In this document: piece by piece, positions 1-8,892 of the stretch
Layout: each line of letters begins with the position of its first letter
How positions within the stretch are numbered: the stretch's first letter is position 1
NCBI GenBank assembly: GCA_963705835.1
Contig: CAVPLC010000077.1
Location: 1 to 64,000 of the forward strand
DNA: 64,000 bases
Origin: Palsa-504 sp963705835
GTDB taxonomy: Bacteria; Actinomycetota; Actinomycetes; Streptosporangiales; Streptosporangiaceae
Reading direction: 5' to 3'
The notes under the pieces: generated by a model
The model's input: only the letters and a program-made list of their open reading frames with translations
Told to the model about the DNA's origin: nothing
Databases searched by the model: none
Program-made: the position numbers and the translations under genes

Positions 1-184
1 GAGTCGGCGATCTGGCCACATGAGGAGGTCTGTTTCCCAGTCGCGCTGTGTGTTCGCACTGGCGGGAGATACCGGGGAGCCGTGGCGGCCGTTGGATGCT
101 GCCCGGGCGGTCACGGGACGTCGACGGCGTGCCTGCCGTCGTGATCCGGCATGGTCTGCTCGTTGCGGCGCTGGGGGGTCCCGG

Positions 185-1120
185 ATGGGCATCTGGTGGT
201 GCCCTGGGTGCCGGGCGGAGGCGCCGGCCGATAATGGGCTGGTGGCTGGGTTGCTGAGGGAGGGCCGGGTCACGGCCAACAGGCTGCGGTTCGCTTACCT
301 GGAGGGGGGCAGCGGGCCGCTGGTCGTGTTGCTGCACGGCTGGCCGGACACGCCGCATACATGGGACCATCAGCTGGCTGCCCTGGCCGGGGCTGGGTTC
401 CGCGTGGCGGCACCGTGGCTGCGCGGCTACCCGCCCACCGAGATCCCGCAGTCGGGCTACTTCGATATCGGCACGCTGGCGGTGGATGTCCGCGAGCTGA
501 TCCGGGTGCTCGGCGGCGGCGATCCGTGCCTGCTCGTGGGCCAGGACTGGGGCGCGTCGATCGGCTACCAGGTGCTCGCCGCCTTTCCTGAGGTCGTGCG
601 GAGCGCCGTGGTGATGGCCGTGCCGCATCCGGCCGCGACCCGGGAGTCACTGCTGCGCGCCGAGCATGTCCACCGGTCCTTCCACTGGTTCTTCTTTCAG
701 CTCCCGCACCTGCCGGAGCGGGCGCTGCGCGCCGATAACTACGCGTTCGTGGACTGGCTGTGGGACTACTGGACCGCGCCCGGCTTCACCGATGAGGAGC
801 ACCTGGCCGAGGTGAAGCGCATGCTGGCTGTACCCGGCGCGCTGGAGGCGACACTGGGCTACTACCGGGCCATGTTCGACCCGGCCAGGGCGGACCCGGA
901 CCTGGCGGAGGTGCGGCAGGCGGCGGGGCGGCCGATCGTGGTGCCGACCCTGGCCCTGTGCGGCGCCGAGGACAAGCGGGCTGAGGTGATGCAAGACCAG
1001 GCCCGGCACTTCGCCGGCCCGTACCGGTTCGAGCTCGTGCCCGGGAGCAGCCACTTCCTGCAGCGCGAGCAGCCGCAGGCGGTCACGAAGCTTGTCCTGG
1101 ACTGGTTCGCCCGGCAATAG
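185..1120 (+). CDS. Alpha/beta-hydrolase, epoxide hydrolase-like
   Basis: Predicted soluble hydrolase of the epoxide hydrolase/haloalkane dehalogenase branch. Seen: an oxyanion-hole HGWPD motif near residue 51, a nucleophile elbow GQDWGAS with Asp near residue 121, and a C-terminal SSHF with the likely catalytic His near residue 290. An Asp nucleophile rather than Ser is typical of epoxide hydrolases and dehalogenases. The frame is open back to base 20, but the upstream part is Arg/Cys-rich and unlike the family. ATG at 185, GTG at 242 or TTG at 251 are the plausible starts, none with a convincing ribosome site. The substrate cannot be read from sequence. It is followed by a convergent thioredoxin gene. 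Confidence 0.8.
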   Translation: MGIWWCPGCRAEAPADNGLVAGLLREGRVTANRLRFAYLEGGSGPLVVLLHGWPDTPHTWDHQLAALAGAGFRVAAPWLRGYPPTEIPQSGYFDIGTLAVDVRELIRVLGGGDPCLLVGQDWGASIGYQVLAAFPEVVRSAVVMAVPHPAATRESLLRAEHVHRSFHWFFFQLPHLPERALRADNYAFVDWLWDYWTAPGFTDEEHLAEVKRMLAVPGALEATLGYYRAMFDPARADPDLAEVRQAAGRPIVVPTLALCGAEDKRAEVMQDQARHFAGPYRFELVPGSSHFLQREQPQAVTKLVLDWFARQ

Positions 1121-1343
1121 CCGGTGTCGTCACGCCGAATTGATGGTTACTGGTTAACAGCGCCAGAACAGGCACATCCGCGCACCGACACGGCCTGCTG
1201 CAGTCCGAACGCCAGGCACAAAGATTCGAGGATCGGGAGAACGTATTCGGGGCCGATCGGCGCCAAGGTCATTCGGCCCGGTGGGCGGGAACAAGCGGCC
1301 CCGGCGTCGGCCGCTGACGCAGGTGCTGATCCGGCTGCGATGC

Positions 1344-1778
1344 TCAGCCAGTGGCGGCGAGCGCGTTGTCGGCCCAGGTCCGCAGGGCGGCCAGGGGGAC
1401 GGCGCCGGTCTGCCGGGCGATCACCTGCCCGCGGCGCAGTACCAGCAGGGTCGGGATTGCCTGGGCCCCGAACCGCTGCGAGATCTGCGGCGAGGTGTCG
1501 ACGTTCACCTTGACCAGCTTGACCTTGCCCGCCAGGTCACGGGCGAGTTGCTCAAGTGCGGGGCTGACCATGTGGCAGGGCCCGCACCAGGGTGCCCACA
1601 AGTCGACGATGACAGGAATCCTGGCGGCCTCGGCGACCTCACCGAAGGCCGTGTCATCGGCGTCAGCGATCCACGGCAGCGCCTGATGGCACTTGCCGCA
1701 ACGAGGCGTCCCGGCCGCTGCGGCCGGGACCTGGTTTGCCTGCCCGCAGTGCCCGCACCGGACAACCTCGCCTGTCAT
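1344..1778 (-). CDS. Thioredoxin with N-terminal zinc ribbon (Trx2/TrxC type)
   Basis: Disulfide reductase of 144 residues. The N-terminal ~30 residues form a zinc ribbon with Cys pairs at about 8/11 and 27/30. The thioredoxin fold follows, with the redox motif WCGPC at about 64-68 and the cis-Pro stretch AIPT downstream. This arrangement is that of thioredoxin 2 (TrxC), a zinc-binding cytosolic thioredoxin. ATG at 1778 is chosen because it lies just before the first zinc Cys; the open frame extends to 1835 without family-like sequence. It is transcribed away from the HD-GYP gene and stands alone. Confidence 0.88.
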   Translation of the reverse strand: MTGEVVRCGHCGQANQVPAAAAGTPRCGKCHQALPWIADADDTAFGEVAEAARIPVIVDLWAPWCGPCHMVSPALEQLARDLAGKVKLVKVNVDTSPQISQRFGAQAIPTLLVLRRGQVIARQTGAVPLAALRTWADNALAATG

Positions 1779-2177
1779 GGCCTTATTATCCCGCTTCAGT
1801 ACGCCAGGCCGGTCCTGGCCGCTGACGGACAGCACATCACCGGCCAGGGCCGGCCGTGACTACTAGACCGTCGCCGACATCCTGGCTGCCATTGCCCGCA
1901 CCCCAAAGGCCCGGGCTGGCCAGTGAACCGGCAAGGGCCACGCCACCGGCCGTTCAGAGGCACCCTGCGGCATCACTCTCCGTGAGGAAAGGCATAAGCA
2001 ATTGACGCGCCCGATCCGCCGTTAGGAGCGGCTTTCCCGAGCAGGAAGCCCTGGGCCCGGACGTAACCGAACAGGGGTTACTGCGTGGTCGAGGGGTCCT
2101 CGCGTAACCTTTTGCCGGTTTAGCAGGCTGGTCGTGTGTTGATCTTTACACTTGCGGTTGTGGGGGAGACGGTCGGC
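1779..2177. other. Divergent intergenic region
   Basis: About 400 bases between the thioredoxin and HD-GYP genes, which are transcribed outward from it. It must hold both promoters. I see no convincing ORF, RNA gene or strong hairpin. A gggga purine run at about 2161-2166 serves as ribosome site for the rightward gene. Confidence 0.5.
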
Positions 2178-3704
2178 ATGGCGGGTGTGGTCGCGGCACT
2201 GTCGGTGGTGAGCGACCTGGCTCGCGGGCACCCGCCGGGCGAGGCGATGCGGGCGTGCCTGCTGGCGAGAGAGCTGGCCCGGCGGGCGGGACTCGATGAA
2301 CGTCGTCAGGGCGAGGTTTACTACGGCACCTTGATGCGGTTCGCCGGCTGCGCCGCGACGTCGCACGAGATCGCCGCCGTGTTCGGCGGCGATGATATCG
2401 TGGTCCGCGCCCGTGGTGACCTGATCGACCCGGCCGAGCCGGGCGAGGCGCTGGAGTTCCTGGCAGGCCTGGGCGTTGACGCCGCGCGGTTGCGGACGCT
2501 AGGCGGCCCGGCAGGCGTCGGAAGGCTGAAAGCTGAGGGGGCGCGGGCGGACTGCGAGGTCGGCGCGGATCTGACGGCTCGCCTGGGGCTGCCGGACGCT
2601 GTCCGGCAGGCTGTCCTGGACAGCTTCGAGCGCTTCGACGGCCACGGCGTCCCGGCAGGCCGGGCTGGCGCGGAGGTCGCCGAGGCGTCGCGGTTCGCGG
2701 CCGTCGGCTACGCGGCCGTGATGTTCGACGCTGTGGGCGGCGGCGATGTCGCGGCCCGGACCGTGGCTCGGTGGTCGGGACGTGCGCTCGATCCGGAGAT
2801 CGCCGCTGTCTTCACGGATGCGCCGGGCGAGCTGCTGACGGTCTCCAGCCCGGGCGGCCTGTGGGCCGCCGTGGTCGGCGCCGAGCCAGGGCCCCAGCGC
2901 ACGTTCCGCGACGAGGCGGCCTTCGACGAGGCCCTGGCCGGGTTCGGGGACGCCGCCGACCTGAAGAGCCCGTGGTTCACCGGCCACTCGCGAGGAGTCG
3001 CCGCGCTGGCGCGCGCGGCGGCCGGGCTGGCCTCGCCCGCCGACGCGACGGCCGCCTACCGGGCCGGGCTGCTGCACGACCTCGGCCGGGTCGCGGTGCC
3101 GGCCGGCATCTGGGAACGGCCGGGTCCGCTGCGGGCTGAGGAATGGGAACAGGTGCGCCTGCACCCGTACCACACCGGCCGGATCCTGGCACGGTCTGCG
3201 GTGCTCGGCCCGCTGGGATTGATAGCGTGCCGCCACCACGAGCGGGTGAACGGGTCCGGGTACCCGGCTGGCATCGGCGGCGCCGAGCTGGACACGGCCG
3301 CCTGCCTGCTCGCCGCGGCCGACGTGTTCTGCGCGCTCGGCGAGGCGCGGCCGCACCGGCCCGCCCTGGAGCCCGCCGAGGCCGCGCGGGTCCTGGCGAG
3401 CCTTCCGCTGGACCGTGCCGCGGTCCGCGCCGTGCTCGACGCCGCGGGGACGTCATCGGCTGTCCTGCCGTCGCTGCCGGCCGGCCTGACCGAGCGCGAG
3501 CTGGACGTCCTGCGCCTCCTTGCGGCGGGCCGGACCAAGCCCCAGATCGCCGCCGACCTGGTGATCTCGCAGTCAACGGTGCACACGCACACGGTACACA
3601 TCTACGCCAAGTGCGGCGTCTCGACCAGGGCTGGCCTGGCGATGTTCGCGATGCGGCACGGCCTGGCGGCCAGGACTGGCCCGGCCGCCGCCAAAATCGA
3701 CTGA
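2178..3704 (+). CDS. HD-GYP-type phosphohydrolase with C-terminal LuxR HTH
   Basis: 508-residue signalling regulator. The middle carries an HD-GYP domain: HDLGRVAVP with the HD pair near residues 300-301, an HPYHTG segment, and HHERVNGSGYP near residue 352. This matches the metal-binding set of HD-GYP cyclic-di-GMP phosphodiesterases, although the exact substrate is unproven. The last ~65 residues form a LuxR/GerE helix-turn-helix (LTERELDVLRLLAAG onward). The N-terminal ~280 residues contain a second, degenerate HD-like region. ATG 2178 is preferred over the upstream start at 2136 because of the GGGGGA site at 2161-2166. It could couple hydrolysis or ligand sensing to transcription. Confidence 0.85.
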   Translation: MAGVVAALSVVSDLARGHPPGEAMRACLLARELARRAGLDERRQGEVYYGTLMRFAGCAATSHEIAAVFGGDDIVVRARGDLIDPAEPGEALEFLAGLGVDAARLRTLGGPAGVGRLKAEGARADCEVGADLTARLGLPDAVRQAVLDSFERFDGHGVPAGRAGAEVAEASRFAAVGYAAVMFDAVGGGDVAARTVARWSGRALDPEIAAVFTDAPGELLTVSSPGGLWAAVVGAEPGPQRTFRDEAAFDEALAGFGDAADLKSPWFTGHSRGVAALARAAAGLASPADATAAYRAGLLHDLGRVAVPAGIWERPGPLRAEEWEQVRLHPYHTGRILARSAVLGPLGLIACRHHERVNGSGYPAGIGGAELDTAACLLAAADVFCALGEARPHRPALEPAEAARVLASLPLDRAAVRAVLDAAGTSSAVLPSLPAGLTERELDVLRLLAAGRTKPQIAADLVISQSTVHTHTVHIYAKCGVSTRAGLAMFAMRHGLAARTGPAAAKID

Positions 3705-3784
3705 ACAGTCGATAGCCCCGGGCGGTGCCCGCTGCTTACGGTTCGTGGCAGGCAATCACCAGCGATACAGCAAAGGAGCCGTCC

Positions 3785-4210
3785 ATGACCGCCAGCACCC
3801 GAACCGCCAGCACAGCCACCATCACCGACGTCGATGTCGTCCGCGCCGTCTTCGGAGCGTTCGCCAGCGGCGACCTAGCCTCGCTCAGCGACCTGCTCCA
3901 CGCCGGCGCGACCTGGCACCACCACAACGACGACCGCCTCGGCGGCATCCACCGCGGCGCCGATGCGATCATCGCCTACTTGACCGAGTCGGCGCTGCTC
4001 ACCGCCGGCACGCTGCACGCCGGGCCGCAGTCGGTCATGGCCGACGGCGAGGGCCACGTTGCCGTGCTGGTGCGGCTCAGCGCCAGCCGCCCCGACGGGC
4101 GCACGGTGGACGGCCCGCAGGTCGTGCTCGTGACCGTGGAAGACGGCCGGGTACGCGCTATCGAGCAGTTCGTCGGCGACCCGGCGGCCGTGGCCGCGTT
4201 CTGGGCATAA
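3785..4210 (+). CDS. SnoaL-like / NTF2-fold protein (first of two)
   Basis: 141-residue small protein of the NTF2-like/SnoaL superfamily. The frame shows VRAVFGAFASGDLASLSDLL, a His-rich strand after it (TWHHHNDD), and a C-terminal strand with VEDGRVRAIEQFVGD, typical of ketosteroid isomerase-like folds. The start at ATG 3785 is supported by aaaggag at about 3771-3777. A second SnoaL-like gene follows ~100 bp downstream in the same orientation, suggesting a local duplication or co-transcribed pair. Substrate unknown; members act in polyketide modification or as isomerases, but nothing here fixes a pathway. Confidence 0.8.
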   Translation: MTASTRTASTATITDVDVVRAVFGAFASGDLASLSDLLHAGATWHHHNDDRLGGIHRGADAIIAYLTESALLTAGTLHAGPQSVMADGEGHVAVLVRLSASRPDGRTVDGPQVVLVTVEDGRVRAIEQFVGDPAAVAAFWA

Positions 4211-4307
4211 CCTTCCCTGCTGCCCGGCAGCGGGAAATCGCGTCGCAACACTGCGGCATGAAAACCAGCCGGTGGTATCGGCCTCACGATCAGAAAAGGA
4301 GCAAAGC

Positions 4308-4715
4308 ATGAGCGCTGAACAGAACATCCAGACGACCAAGGAGCTGTACGAGGCATTCGGCCGCGGAGACGCCGAGGCCATCCTTGACCGGGTGACCGAC
4401 GACGTCGACTGGTCAACCGACGCCGCAATCACATCGGCACCGTGGTACGGCCCCAGGCACGGAAAGGACGGGGTCCGTAGCTTCTTCGAGGCCATCGGGA
4501 AGACCGGCCCGGTCACCGAGTTCACGCCACTGAGCTTCGCCAGCAACGACGACGGAGACGTCATGGTGTTCCTCCGCTACGCCTTCACGGTCACCGCGAC
4601 CGGCAAGCACGTAGCGATGAACATGCACCACTATTGGAAGTTCCGCGACGGGAAGGTGCGCTTCGTCCGCAGCTCCGAGGACACTGCGCAAGTCGCCGCA
4701 GCGCTGGCCTCCTGA
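4308..4715 (+). CDS. SnoaL-like / NTF2-fold protein (second of two)
   Basis: 135-residue SnoaL-like protein opening with QTTKELYEAFGRGDAEAILD, followed by a DDVDW strand and a C-terminal HYWKFRDGKVRFVRSSED stretch, the usual pattern of this family. ATG 4308 has an aaaaggagc ribosome site a few bases upstream. It follows the first SnoaL-like gene in the same orientation. The two share the fold but little sequence, so they are not a recent tandem copy. Function not assignable beyond the fold. Confidence 0.82.
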   Translation: MSAEQNIQTTKELYEAFGRGDAEAILDRVTDDVDWSTDAAITSAPWYGPRHGKDGVRSFFEAIGKTGPVTEFTPLSFASNDDGDVMVFLRYAFTVTATGKHVAMNMHHYWKFRDGKVRFVRSSEDTAQVAAALAS

Positions 4716-4860
4716 CCCGCGGTCCAGCCAGAGGCCCTGCCGCTCATCGCCCAGCTCGAACGAGCTGGTCGCCAGCCGCCGCCACCGCCACCATCACCGA
4801 CCTGGCCATCCGGGCCGTCACGGCCAGAAAACCGGTACCGATCGCCAGGAACGCGCCTTA

Positions 4861-5599
4861 GTGACGAACGGCACGGAACAGACTCGCGACTCCACCAGTT
4901 CCTCGGCGGGTTCGGCGTATTTCTGGAATCTGTCACCTGGCGGGCGGCAAGCCCGGCGCGTCGGCCTCCCAGGTCGCCTCCTCCCAGCAGACGACCTGGC
5001 TGAACAACTACGCCAAGGCGCTGTCCGCAACCAGCGCGAAGGTCACGCCCACCTCGATCACCGTGCCAGCGGGCAACTACGGGCCGGTCCCGGTGATCAT
5101 CACGGCCGAACTGGCCATCGCGGACAACGGGAGCCTGGACGGGTATTTCCAGGGCAGCCAGCAGCAGCTGAGCACGAAGACCTCTATGGCGACGATGTTC
5201 TTCAGCGACAGCACGCTGTGGTCCACCATCGCGCAGGCCCAGGGCATAGCCGGCAGCCAGTGGGGCGTCATGAACGAGCTGTGGAACTTCCCCGGCCAGG
5301 TCTGGCTGTGGCTGTACTCCGGGATGTACCAGATCCCCGCGCTGAACCCGTCGACCAACGCAAACCTGGACCTGGACGTCGGCCTGCTCATGATCGTGTT
5401 CGGGTTCCTGCTGCCGATGTTCGCGCCGTGGATCCCGGGCATCAACCGCATCCCCCGGCGGATCCCCCTGTACAAGGTCATCTACCGCAAGTACTACGCG
5501 AGCATGGCGGGCGGGCCGCCGCCCGCCGAGGTCCCGGGCGAGCCAGCCCCGCCACCGCCGGCACCGCCAGATGGATCGCCGACGCCCGGATCACGTTGA
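4861..5599 (+). pseudogene. Membrane protein remnant, unknown family
   Basis: The clearly coding part runs in one frame from about 4937 to 5599. It has a soluble Ser/Thr/Gln-rich part (NNYAKALSATSAKV), a possible membrane stretch (LLMIVFGFLLPMFAPWIPG), a basic segment (RIPRRIPLYKVIYRKYY) and a Pro-rich tail. In that frame no start codon exists before GTG 5063, which lies inside protein-like sequence. A GTG at 4861 opens a different frame (start TNGTEQTRDSTSSS), which breaks into the main frame near 4940. The gene therefore appears frameshifted or internally deleted near its 5' end. I do not recognise the family. Confidence 0.45.
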
Positions 5600-6089
5600 C
5601 AACTCCCTCGCGGGCCTGAACGGCCCCGTTTCCGTCCTGGACGCATAGGCGTGCTCATTCTCCGGCACCGGTCCGGATGGGCTTCACCTGGCGAGGTTCG
5701 CCAGGGCTAGCCTCAGGGGCCTGATCAGTGAGGCGGACATGGCGGCGGTGCTCGCGGCGGCCAGCGGGTGACGCTGGCCGCGAGTACCTGACCGGCGAGC
5801 CGGGCCTGCGTCTCCCACGTTCCATTTGATCCCACGGTGTCTCGTGCACAAATCCGTGCACGCCCTCACCCCCAGCTTGGAAGGCTGCGGGTAGAACCTC
5901 GCTGACCAGTAGGCGTGCAGCTCAGAGGTCGGACGGGCTGATCCGTCAGTTACCACCGCTGACCCTGGATAGCTGCCCTGTCGGGGCACGCAGCGGGCAC
6001 GATCGCCGAGAGCATGCCCTCTCTGCCGTTTTCCTCGGCCGCTGCGGTTGTGCTCCGTGGGCGTAGGCTGAGCGCATTTGGGAGGCTCT
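5600..6089. other. Intergenic region with a short palindrome
   Basis: About 490 bases without a supportable gene. It contains one perfect inverted repeat, CGTGCAC-aaatcc-GTGCACG at 5844-5863, which could be an operator or an integration remnant. A ggagg at 6081-6085 is the ribosome site of the next gene. Confidence 0.4.
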
Positions 6090-6803
6090 ATGAGGCAGGG
6101 GAGAGCGCTCGGTGCGCGATCGGCCGCCCTGGGAACGGCCATTGCCGTCGCCGCTCTCCTGAGGAGGCGGTATTTGCGGTGGGGTGCCACCGACGACGAG
6201 GTGAGCCTGGCCCTTCCCGGTGATGAACTGGTGCCCCGCCCGGACATGACAGCGACCCGAGGCGTCACGATCCGGGCCACAGCCGACAGTGTTTGGCCAT
6301 GGATCGCCCAGCTCGGCCAGGGACGCGGCGGATTCTACAGCTACGACTTCCTGGAGAATCTCCTGGGCTGCGACATCCACAGCGCGGACCGTATTGTGCC
6401 CGAATATCAGCGCGTGGAAATCGGCGCTCAGGTCAAACTCGCTCCCGAGGTCGCGCTGACCGTGGCGCTCGTTGAGCCGCAGTGTGCGCTGGTCTTGCGC
6501 GGCGGGATCCCGATCGGCCCGATGCCAGCTCCCTACGACTTCACCTGGGCTTTCGTCCTGCGCGCTGGGCCGGGTGGATCAACCCGGCTCGTGGTCCGGG
6601 AACGCTACGGATATGTGCGTCGGTGGGCCCCGCTGGTCGTGGAGCCAGCCGAACTCATCAGCTTCGTGATGAGCCAGCGCATGCTGCGCAGCATCCGGAG
6701 CCGGGCGGAGAGGGCGGTTCTCTCTCCTCCGTCAAACCGGGGCGAGTCTGACCTGGGCGGCGCGGGTCCGGGGATATCCGATGACGCCAGCGCGCGACCG
6801 TGA
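6090..6803 (+). CDS. SRPBCC (START-like) family protein
   Basis: 237-residue protein. After a short basic/Ala-rich N-terminus that may be a membrane anchor (LGTAIAVAALL), it shows the SRPBCC ligand-binding pattern: TIRATADSVWPWIAQLGQGR, then YSYDFLENLLGCDIHSADRI, and a C-terminal helix. Actinobacterial homologues of this kind often carry that GRGGFYSYDFLENL segment. Start ATG 6090 is fixed by ggagg at 6081-6085. Its end overlaps the open frame of the next gene, so the two are probably co-transcribed. Likely a lipid or small-hydrophobe binding protein; ligand unknown. Confidence 0.78.
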   Translation: MRQGRALGARSAALGTAIAVAALLRRRYLRWGATDDEVSLALPGDELVPRPDMTATRGVTIRATADSVWPWIAQLGQGRGGFYSYDFLENLLGCDIHSADRIVPEYQRVEIGAQVKLAPEVALTVALVEPQCALVLRGGIPIGPMPAPYDFTWAFVLRAGPGGSTRLVVRERYGYVRRWAPLVVEPAELISFVMSQRMLRSIRSRAERAVLSPPSNRGESDLGGAGPGISDDASARP

Positions 6804-6819
6804 CGGGGACGGCCGGACG

Positions 6820-7689
6820 ATGGCCGGCTGGGAGAACCGTTTGCGCGGCGGCCCGTCGGACAAGGTGTTCAGCAGCGCTGAGCTCGAGGGCCTGCCCGAG
6901 CCGGTGCGGCGCTACCTGAGGACAGCGATCGTGCCGGGGACGCCGCTGGCGGTATGTGCACGGTTGCGGATGCGCGGTCGCATCAAGGTCGGCCGTTGGC
7001 TGCCGTTTTCGGCCCGCGAGGTGCTCAACCCGCACGAGGGTTTCATCTGGTCCGCCCGTGCGGCAGGCGTCATTGCAGGCTCCGACCGGTATTTCGACGG
7101 GGCAGGCGCCATGGACTGGAAGCTCGCGGGCATGGTCACCGTCGCGCACGCGGATGGGCCCGACGTGTCCCAGAGCGCGGCTGGCCGCGCTGGCGGCGAA
7201 GGGATCTGGGTGCCGACAGCCCTGCTGCCCCGCTTCGGCGTTACCTGGTCCGCCGCCGATGAGGCCCACGTCACCGCGTGCCTGCATCTCGGCCCGACAC
7301 CGGTCGAGATCAACCTTGACCTCGACCCAGGGGGCCGGATCCGGTCGGTGGTCTTCGATCGGTGGGGCGATCCCGACCAGACCAAATCGTGGGCATGGCA
7401 TCCCTTCGGGGGTGAGATCACCGGCTACCGTTCCTTCGGAGGCCTCACCGTTCCCAGCGCAGGGCGTTTTGGCTGGCACTTCGGGACCGATCGGTGGGCA
7501 GCGGGCGAGTTCTTCCGGTGCGAGATCACCAGCCTGCAGGTCCCTTCGGCGACCGGGTGGATTGTCCCGTCGGCCCGCCGGTTATGCCGGCGCCGCAGAG
7601 TCTGCGTCAGGGCCCTTACGCTTTGCGGCCGGGCAGAGTCAGCCAAGGGAGGACCAGGATGGCCGCGACACGCCAGGCTGCCAGGCTAG
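6820..7689 (+). CDS. DUF6544-like (DUF6920) protein
   Basis: The conserved body starts around FSSAELEGLPEPVRRYLRTA and includes FSAREVLNPHEGFIWSARA, GIWVPTALLPRFGVTWSAAD and GGLTVPSAGRFGWHFGTDR, the pattern of a family annotated DUF6544/DUF6920 in actinobacteria. Function is unknown. ATG 6820 gives a natural N-terminus; ATG 6781 overlaps the preceding SRPBCC gene. After EFFRCEITSLQ, where family members usually end, the frame continues with ~45 Arg/Ala-rich residues, so the native stop was probably lost by a small indel. Likely in one operon with the SRPBCC gene and the downstream membrane protein. Confidence 0.7.
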   Translation: MAGWENRLRGGPSDKVFSSAELEGLPEPVRRYLRTAIVPGTPLAVCARLRMRGRIKVGRWLPFSAREVLNPHEGFIWSARAAGVIAGSDRYFDGAGAMDWKLAGMVTVAHADGPDVSQSAAGRAGGEGIWVPTALLPRFGVTWSAADEAHVTACLHLGPTPVEINLDLDPGGRIRSVVFDRWGDPDQTKSWAWHPFGGEITGYRSFGGLTVPSAGRFGWHFGTDRWAAGEFFRCEITSLQVPSATGWIVPSARRLCRRRRVCVRALTLCGRAESAKGGPGWPRHARLPG

Positions 7690-7720
7690 CCCAGCGTCGC
7701 GACGGAGCCCGAGGCCGCAG

Positions 7721-8134
7721 GTGGCAGGTTCAGCCGCGGTTGAGCCACAAAGCGCGGGCACCAGGCCTGCACTCCTGGCGATCAAGGCCGCGCACACGCT
7801 GGTCTGGTTCTCCATCGAGTCCTGCATGGTCTACGTGCTGTATGCGGAGCTGGCGAACCGGACCGATAGGCGGGCGGCAATCGCAGCCGCCGTGATCACC
7901 GCGGAAAGCCTGGTCTTCGCGGCCAATGGATTCCGCTGTCCGCTCACCGACGTTGCTGAGTCTCTCGGCGCCGAGCACGGTTCGGTCACCGACATCTACC
8001 TGCCAGCACGGCTCGCCCGCAACCTGCCGGCAATCCATGTTCCGCTCCTCGCCCTGGCACTGTTCCTCCACAGCCGAAATCTCCGCAGGCAAAAAGCCGT
8101 TCGGCGTGCTTCAGGTCGGTGCACCTCGCCGTAG
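7721..8134 (+). CDS. Small integral membrane protein
   Basis: 137 residues with three to four hydrophobic segments: HTLVWFSIESCMVYVLYAEL, RRAAIAAAVITAESLVFAAN, and IHVPLLALALFLHSRN. A conserved FRCPLTDVAESLGAE loop lies between them. This pattern recurs in uncharacterised actinobacterial membrane proteins. GTG 7721 is the most likely start, since the frame upstream reads as the shadow of the preceding gene. The ribosome site (ggag around 7704) is weak. Same orientation as the two preceding genes, so a short operon is plausible. Confidence 0.65.
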   Translation: MAGSAAVEPQSAGTRPALLAIKAAHTLVWFSIESCMVYVLYAELANRTDRRAAIAAAVITAESLVFAANGFRCPLTDVAESLGAEHGSVTDIYLPARLARNLPAIHVPLLALALFLHSRNLRRQKAVRRASGRCTSP

Positions 8135-8149
8135 AAGCACCCGCGGGAG

Positions 8150-8803
8150 CTTCCAGCTCAGAGGCATCGCATGTTTCCCTCGGAGTGGGGGACGCCCGAC
8201 GGGCACCACGACCGTCTCGCCCGTTCGGGCCACGCGTTCCTCGGTGGCCAGCGCGAAGCGGGCCTCGCCCGCCAGGACGGTGAAGCGCTCCTTCTGGTGC
8301 GGGTGGAGGGAAGGTGAAGGGAGAACTCGCCTCCCGCGTCGCGATAGCTGCCGGTCCCGCCGGTGATCGCGTGCACGATCCGGGACTGGGTTCCGAAGAA
8401 GAAGCCTTGGACGATGATCTGGCCGCCCGGGAGCTGCAAGTCCACGGTGGCGAGGTTGAGCGAGTTGTTGGAGCTGACCGAGGTGAGCGTGCCCGCGAAG
8501 ATCCCCGCCCCGGTAGTGCCGGTGGCGTTGTCCAGGATTCCGCGGAAGATTCCCTCGTCTCCGAAGCCCCGTGCTTGAAGAACTTGTGCTGCGTCTCGTG
8601 GGCCACCAGGTGAATGGTGCGCACCGAGGTAGCGACGGGCGGGCAGCGGCTAGCTAGCGGCGAGCACCAGGACGGCGCGGCTACCGCGACGGCGGCCCAC
8701 CGCCAGCCTTGGGCCGCGATGTCAGCACGGAGCGCATCCACCTGCGGAGACGGCCAGTCTGCGGGTCGGCGTGCGCGGTGGGCAGGTGGTCTTCTGTGGT
8801 CAT
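8150..8803 (-). pseudogene. Broken secreted dirigent/AOC-barrel plus cupin remnant
   Basis: Read on the minus strand from ATG 8803 (gaggaggca ribosome site) the product starts MTTEDHLPTAHADPQTG, then breaks in frame. Pieces in three frames follow: VRTIHLVAHETQHKFF, then FAGTLTSVSSNNSLNLATVD, LQLPGGQIIVQGFFFGTQ and IVHAITGGTGSYRDAGGEF. These resemble the allene-oxide-cyclase/dirigent barrel. After another frame change comes a cupin-like HPHQKERFTVLAGEARFALA and ETVVVPVGRP. At least three frame breaks are needed, near 8690, 8570 and 8315. The N-terminus is paralogous to the next gene upstream (8893-9531). Either a decayed gene or a stretch with several base-call errors. Confidence 0.6.
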
Positions 8804-8880
8804 GACTGCCTCCTCATGAATGAGCAGGTCATTGTGATCCCCGGCTGCTGGCAGCAGCACACGCCATGGCTCTGCCGCCT
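8752..8880 (-). repeat. Direct repeat copy 1 (leader plus N-terminus)
   Basis: Roughly 125 bases closely resembling 9480-9605 in the same orientation. It covers the promoter-proximal leader, the gaggaggcagtc ribosome site and the first ~17 codons (MTTEDHLPTAHA). The two genes therefore share a duplicated expression leader although their bodies differ. Confidence 0.7.
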
Positions 8881-8892
8881 GGGTCGGCTGGC